Shown one piece after another: positions 60,289-64,000 of a stretch of 64,000 nucleotides of DNA. The stretch's first letter is position 1; the number at the start of each line of letters is the position of its first letter. The notes beneath the pieces were generated by a model, which was given only the letters and a program-made list of their open reading frames with translations, was not told the DNA's origin and ran no database searches. A program made the translations under genes and the position numbers. Source of the DNA: Clostridiales bacterium (GTDB lineage: Bacteria > Bacillota > Clostridia > Oscillospirales > Oscillospiraceae); NCBI GenBank assembly GCA_004558025.1, contig SFEG01000002.1, forward strand, positions 44,868 to 108,867. The letters run 5' to 3'.

Positions 60289-63200
60289 TTATTTCATGCA
60301 GCGCCAGATGAGGGTGACGATCTGTGCGCGGGTGCAGATGCCCTCGGGCTCGAAGGTGACTGCACTTGTCCCCTTGGTGACGCCTGCCTTGACAGCCCAC
60401 AGCACTGCCGTCTCGTAGAAGCTTCCGGCCTTCACATCGTTGAAGGGATTGTCCGTGCCGGCTGCCGGGGACTTCTGAGCGCGCCAGATGAGGGTCACGA
60501 TCTGTGCGCGGGTGCAGATGCCCTCGGGCTCGAAGGTGGTCTCGCTCGTACCCTTGGTGATTCCGTTCTCCACCGCCCACAGCACCGCATCATAGTAGAA
60601 GCTGCCGGCCTTCACGTCGGTAAAGGGCATGGCTGCGGACTTGGGCGCCGGGCATCCGGCGACGCGCCACAGGAAGGTAACGGCCTGAGCGCGTGTGCAG
60701 CTGCCGTCGGGCTCGAAGGTGGTTGCACTCGTGCCGGTGGTAACGCCCTTTTCAACCGCCCACAGCACTGCATCATAGTAGAAGCTGCCCGCGGGCACAT
60801 CGACGAAGGGGTTCACGGCCGGTCCGGGAGGCGGCGTTGCGTTCTTTTCGAATATCGCCTTGACCTCAACGTTTCCGGCAGGCATGGTGAACTTGTTGTC
60901 CTTAATCGTCACGCCGCCCGTGACTACCTGCCACTGCTTGAAGGTATAGCCGCTCTTGGGAGTCGCGGTCAGGGTGACCACTGTTCCGGCGGTGGCAGAG
61001 GTCTTGTCTGCCATGGCCGTACCGTTGCCGTCGGTGCTGACCTTGACGCTGTACTCTGTCGGTGCCGGAGGAGGCGTTGCGTCCTTTTCGAATATCGCCT
61101 TGACCTCGACGTTTCCGGCAGGCATGGTGAACTTATTGTCCTTAATCGTCACGCCGCCCGTGATGACCTGCCACTGCTTGAAGTGGTAGCCGTTGTCGGC
61201 CTTGGCGGTCAGGGTGACCACTGTTCCGGCGGCGGCAGAGGTCTTGTCTGCCATGGCCGTACCGTTGCCGTCGGTGCTGACCTTGACGCTGTACTCTGTC
61301 GGTGCCGGAGGAGGCGTTGCATTCTTCTCGAAGATTGCTTTAATCTCGACGTTTCCGGCAGGCATGGTGAACTTATTGTCCTTAATCGTCACGTTGCTTG
61401 TGACTACCTGCCACTCCTTGAAGGTATAGCCTGCGTCGGCCTTTGCCGTCAGGGTTATCTCCGTTCCGGCGGCTGCCGTCGTGAGAGAGGCGGAAGCCGT
61501 GCCGCCACTCTCTGCGCTGACCTTGACGCTGTACTCTGTCGGTGCAGAGTCCTTGACGAATTTCGTCTCGCCGCAGCCGACGCGCCGGCAGGTGTAGAGA
61601 ATTCCGCTGCTCTTGCCCTGCGTTGCGGGTTTGCCGTCGTCCCAGTCATGGCCGAGCTTATTGAGGACATGACCGTAGCGGAAGATCTGTCCGCAGCCGC
61701 GCGTGCACTGGTAGTCGCCGCTGTAGCCAACGGCGGTGCAGGTAGGCTTCACCGCATTGATCACCTGGTAGTTGCCGGCAATTTCGTGGAGGGACGAGGT
61801 AGACTTGCCCTTCTGCGCGATCCTGTCGCACGCTGTGCAGTACCGGTTACCGGAATAGCCCTTCTCGGTACAGGTCGCCTCTCTTACATCGCGCAGCTCC
61901 AGCGGGCCGCTATGCCTGAAGTCGCCGGTATCGCCCTTTACGGTGCCGCCGCAGTCCGTGCAGCGGTAGTCGCCCTCATAGGCGCGGTGTTTGCAGTCGC
62001 CCGTTCTGGCGTTATAGCGTTTGCCGCCATGGCTGGCGTCTGTGGTGGCCGAGCCGGTCGTGCCGTAGTAGTACAGCGGCTGCAGCGTGCCGGTATGGCC
62101 GGCGTTTGCAGACGGGTAGATATCCGAACCGGCCGTAATGACATGGCCGCAGTCTGCGCAGGCGGTGTCGCCGGTGTAGCCCTTGCGGTCGCAGACCTGC
62201 GGCTTCGCATTGAGCAGCGTGGTGCCGCCGCTGTGGTCACAGCCTGCATAGACCGGCTCAAAGAAGAATTGGCCGCCGCCGGGTGCGCTCATGGCGCTGA
62301 ACTCCGGAATCGTGCAGCCCCACTCAAGGGCAGAGCCGTTGGTCACCAGCTTGAACAGGGTCTTCGCCTCGTTGGTATTCCATTTTTTATTAACAGGCAA
62401 TCCCGTACCGCTGATGATGTCATACTCGTTGTATTCGCGGAGATACTCCACCTTCCAGCCAATGGCTTTCTGCCCGGTTCTCTCCTCGGGATAAAGCCTG
62501 ATCTTGTCGCCGGGCTTGACAATCATACGGGTTGCCCGGCCGTTTTTCACCGTCACAAGGGCGGTGTCCTTTGTCCAATGATCGGCTCCTCCGTCATCAT
62601 CCTTGTCGATTTTCGTCTTTGTGTATTCGCAGACGCTGCATACAGCCTCCATGCCGCCTTTGCCGCCCTCGGTATCGGGGTTTTTGACCACATTCCAGCG
62701 GCCCCAGCTGTGGGGAACCATGATGAACTCCTCGCAGCCGGGAACCTTGCACTTTTCGGGGTGGGCATAGTCGGATTCGTTGATGAGCTGCTCCACCGTC
62801 TTGGTCGAGCCGCCGATATTGAAGGTATAGTGATAGATATCCTCGAAGCCGGTGCAGTCCCAGTTCCAGCTGTAATCATGGGCATGGCTCTTCACAGGAA
62901 CTTCATATTCGCAGACGGTGCAGACGAGCATGTCAACCCTGCCGCCGCCCACCGCGTCATAGCTTCTGTCATACTCAAACTTATGCGGGAAGATGCGCTC
63001 CTTGGAGCCGCTGGTCATATAATGCGCTTCGTAAAGACTGCTTTCTTCGAACAGGCACGGGAGCTTGTGGCCGTCGCATTTCGGGTCGCCGCCTACGACA
63101 CCGTTATGGGTATTCCCATTCTCATCGACCCAAGTGACATTGTATTTCGGCGTTATCTCGCCGTCGTCCGTGGGCACACGTACACCGGCCTGCTTATAGC

Positions 63201-64000
63201 TGTAGGCATGGGCGGCAGTCAGCTTTGCCTCCGCCGTTTTCACGGTGTCCGAAGTGTCGCCGCTTCTGCTGATGACGCAGTAGTAGGAGTAGTCATCCTG
63301 GCAGGACTCGGCGGAAACCGACAGCCTCAGCGTGGGGGTGTTCACGTCCACATAGTAAGCTGTCTCCTGCAGCTTGTAGGGTGCCGCCGTGGGATTCGCA
63401 TTATTCTTCAGATACCACTGATAGGTCAGCCCGTCTCTCTTCAGGCTTTTTGCCGAGACAGAGAAGGTGACCCAGTTATGTTCGCTGAACAGCAGGCCGT
63501 TTTCCGGCTCTTCAATATAATCGCCGCTGCTGTAGATAGAGGTCTTACACTTGACGTCCCTCGGCTGGCGGGTGATGACGATGGAGCTGCCGCTGATGTA
63601 GCCGCAGACCTTGCACACGCCCTTGGCGTCAAATTCATGGCCGGCGGCATTCAGCTTTTCGTCGCAATAGCGGCAGGGATTCCAGTGCTGCGTTCCGTCG
63701 GCTGACCAGCTGGAGGAAGCGATGTGGGTATGCCCGGCGCCGGAATGCTCCGCTTTCAGATGATTCTCAAAATCAGAGTCGCTGAAGCACCAGTCGTCAT
63801 GATCGCAGCCCATCGCTCTCACGGCATCGAGGCAGCAGTCCTTGCAGCGCTGATCGCAGCCGTCCTCGCAGGGGTCGCTGTCGTGGAAGCACAGGCCGCA
63901 GTCCTCGCAGAAGTGATCCGCATAGTCCGTGTCCATTGCGCACATCCCCTCGGAGCAGTCGGAGTTGCCCTCGCAGCACTCCTTGCACAGCTCGCAGGTT
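60289..64000 (-). CDS. Large Cys-rich surface protein with B-repeats and three SLH domains, 5' end outside window
   Basis: The frame stays open to the window edge, so the true N-terminus and signal peptide are missing; at least 1236 residues are visible. N-terminal part: many CxxC or CxxCG units (CELCKECCEG, CEDCGLC, CKVCGYI, CTVCEYE, CSVCEYT, CADCGH, CTDCGG, CTACDR), 25-60 residues apart. Then three InlB B-repeat-like units (about 80 aa each) joined by PPPAPTEYSVKVS linkers, then three SLH domains (FVDVPAGSFYYDAVLWAVE and FTDVKAGSFYYDAVLWAVEN types) that bind cell-wall polymers. It should be a surface-attached adhesin or enzyme support. No catalytic domain is visible. Followed by several hairpins. 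Confidence 0.88.
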   Translation of the reverse strand, partial: TCELCKECCEGNSDCSEGMCAMDTDYADHFCEDCGLCFHDSDPCEDGCDQRCKDCCLDAVRAMGCDHDDWCFSDSDFENHLKAEHSGAGHTHIASSSWSADGTQHWNPCRYCDEKLNAAGHEFDAKGVCKVCGYISGSSIVITRQPRDVKCKTSIYSSGDYIEEPENGLLFSEHNWVTFSVSAKSLKRDGLTYQWYLKNNANPTAAPYKLQETAYYVDVNTPTLRLSVSAESCQDDYSYYCVISRSGDTSDTVKTAEAKLTAAHAYSYKQAGVRVPTDDGEITPKYNVTWVDENGNTHNGVVGGDPKCDGHKLPCLFEESSLYEAHYMTSGSKERIFPHKFEYDRSYDAVGGGRVDMLVCTVCEYEVPVKSHAHDYSWNWDCTGFEDIYHYTFNIGGSTKTVEQLINESDYAHPEKCKVPGCEEFIMVPHSWGRWNVVKNPDTEGGKGGMEAVCSVCEYTKTKIDKDDDGGADHWTKDTALVTVKNGRATRMIVKPGDKIRLYPEERTGQKAIGWKVEYLREYNEYDIISGTGLPVNKKWNTNEAKTLFKLVTNGSALEWGCTIPEFSAMSAPGGGQFFFEPVYAGCDHSGGTTLLNAKPQVCDRKGYTGDTACADCGHVITAGSDIYPSANAGHTGTLQPLYYYGTTGSATTDASHGGKRYNARTGDCKHRAYEGDYRCTDCGGTVKGDTGDFRHSGPLELRDVREATCTEKGYSGNRYCTACDRIAQKGKSTSSLHEIAGNYQVINAVKPTCTAVGYSGDYQCTRGCGQIFRYGHVLNKLGHDWDDGKPATQGKSSGILYTCRRVGCGETKFVKDSAPTEYSVKVSAESGGTASASLTTAAAGTEITLTAKADAGYTFKEWQVVTSNVTIKDNKFTMPAGNVEIKAIFEKNATPPPAPTEYSVKVSTDGNGTAMADKTSAAAGTVVTLTAKADNGYHFKQWQVITGGVTIKDNKFTMPAGNVEVKAIFEKDATPPPAPTEYSVKVSTDGNGTAMADKTSATAGTVVTLTATPKSGYTFKQWQVVTGGVTIKDNKFTMPAGNVEVKAIFEKNATPPPGPAVNPFVDVPAGSFYYDAVLWAVEKGVTTGTSATTFEPDGSCTRAQAVTFLWRVAGCPAPKSAAMPFTDVKAGSFYYDAVLWAVENGITKGTSETTFEPEGICTRAQIVTLIWRAQKSPAAGTDNPFNDVKAGSFYETAVLWAVKAGVTKGTSAVTFEPEGICTRAQIVTLIWRCMK
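60831..61550 (-). repeat. Three tandem 240-bp coding repeats (InlB B-repeat units)
   Basis: Units at about 60831-61070, 61071-61310 and 61311-61550. Units 1 and 2 differ in only a handful of bases over long stretches (AACGTTTCCGGCAGGCATGG, GGCGGCAGAGGTCTTGTCTG), unit 3 somewhat more, pointing to recent duplication or gene conversion. Confidence 0.8.

Noticed and set aside
60831..61550. CRISPR-like array
   Set aside because: The repeats are 240 bp, in frame and coding for B-repeat domains; no short repeat/spacer pattern and no cas genes.
60001..63705. A 1234-codon open frame on the plus strand
   Set aside because: It is fully antisense to the repeat/SLH surface protein, has low-complexity Ala/Gly/Val composition, no ribosome binding site, and mirrors the repeats of the real gene.

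Overview
The window reads as chromosomal DNA of a GC-rich, strictly anaerobic Gram-positive Clostridia, most like the gut Oscillospiraceae/Ruminococcaceae. Evidence: strong AGGAGG-type ribosome binding sites, sigma-A promoters in an AT-rich intergenic background, SLH surface protein, lipobox lipoproteins, F-type ATPase, DegV and DUF1836 genes, and oxygen-sensitive Fe-S and flavin enzymes. No tool was run; all family calls come from reading the sequence.

Layout. 0-3.4 kb: a CoA-transferase cut by the window edge, divergent from dapF, followed by an ECF sigma factor and its membrane anti-sigma partner. 3.6-4.2 kb: a broken phage head-protein fragment. 4.2-18.9 kb: an accessory catabolic island with two paralogous operons for 2-hydroxyacyl-CoA dehydratase/benzoyl-CoA-reductase-like enzymes, each followed by a tiny membrane protein, then a six-gene operon (MFS transporter, Old-Yellow-Enzyme-type reductase, two DUF3237 proteins, two SDR dehydrogenases) and a divergent PucR-type regulator. 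19-22.2 kb: tRNA-Arg and a MacB-like ABC fusion. 22.2-22.9 kb: a second phage-type fragment. 22.9-29.7 kb: a complete F-ATPase operon in which a b-type subunit, the delta C-terminal domain and alpha are one reading frame. 30-34 kb: AEC carrier, MgtE and SAH hydrolase. 34-37.5 kb: SPFH / zinc-ribbon / TPM trio. 37.7-46.6 kb: CdhC-like protein, DegV, DUF1836, a TIR-TM-LRR protein, a DUF11 protein, larBEC, a degenerate-looking tRNA-Leu and a PHP phosphatase. 46.9-56.8 kb: a ten-gene enlarged paralogue of the SPFH / zinc-ribbon / TPM system with lipoproteins and a TM2 protein. 57-64 kb: a membrane LuxR sensor with an orphan solute-binding protein, and a large Cys-rich B-repeat/SLH surface protein running off the end.

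How the genes work together. The catabolic island has the parts of a reductive route (keto to hydroxy by SDR, dehydration or ring reduction by the Fe-S pairs, enoate reduction by the flavoenzyme, uptake by the MFS carrier). A shared 17-bp motif lies upstream of all three operons, at an identical distance from the promoter in two of them, so I infer one regulon, probably under the PucR protein. The two SPFH / zinc-ribbon / TPM loci resemble the Bacillus ydjGHI envelope-stress module.

Most striking points: the b-delta-alpha fusion; the membrane microproteins paired with the dehydratases; the shared regulatory motif plus a perfect 18-bp inverted repeat and a terminator in the transporter leader; the TIR-TM-LRR protein; and a probable AUA start codon.
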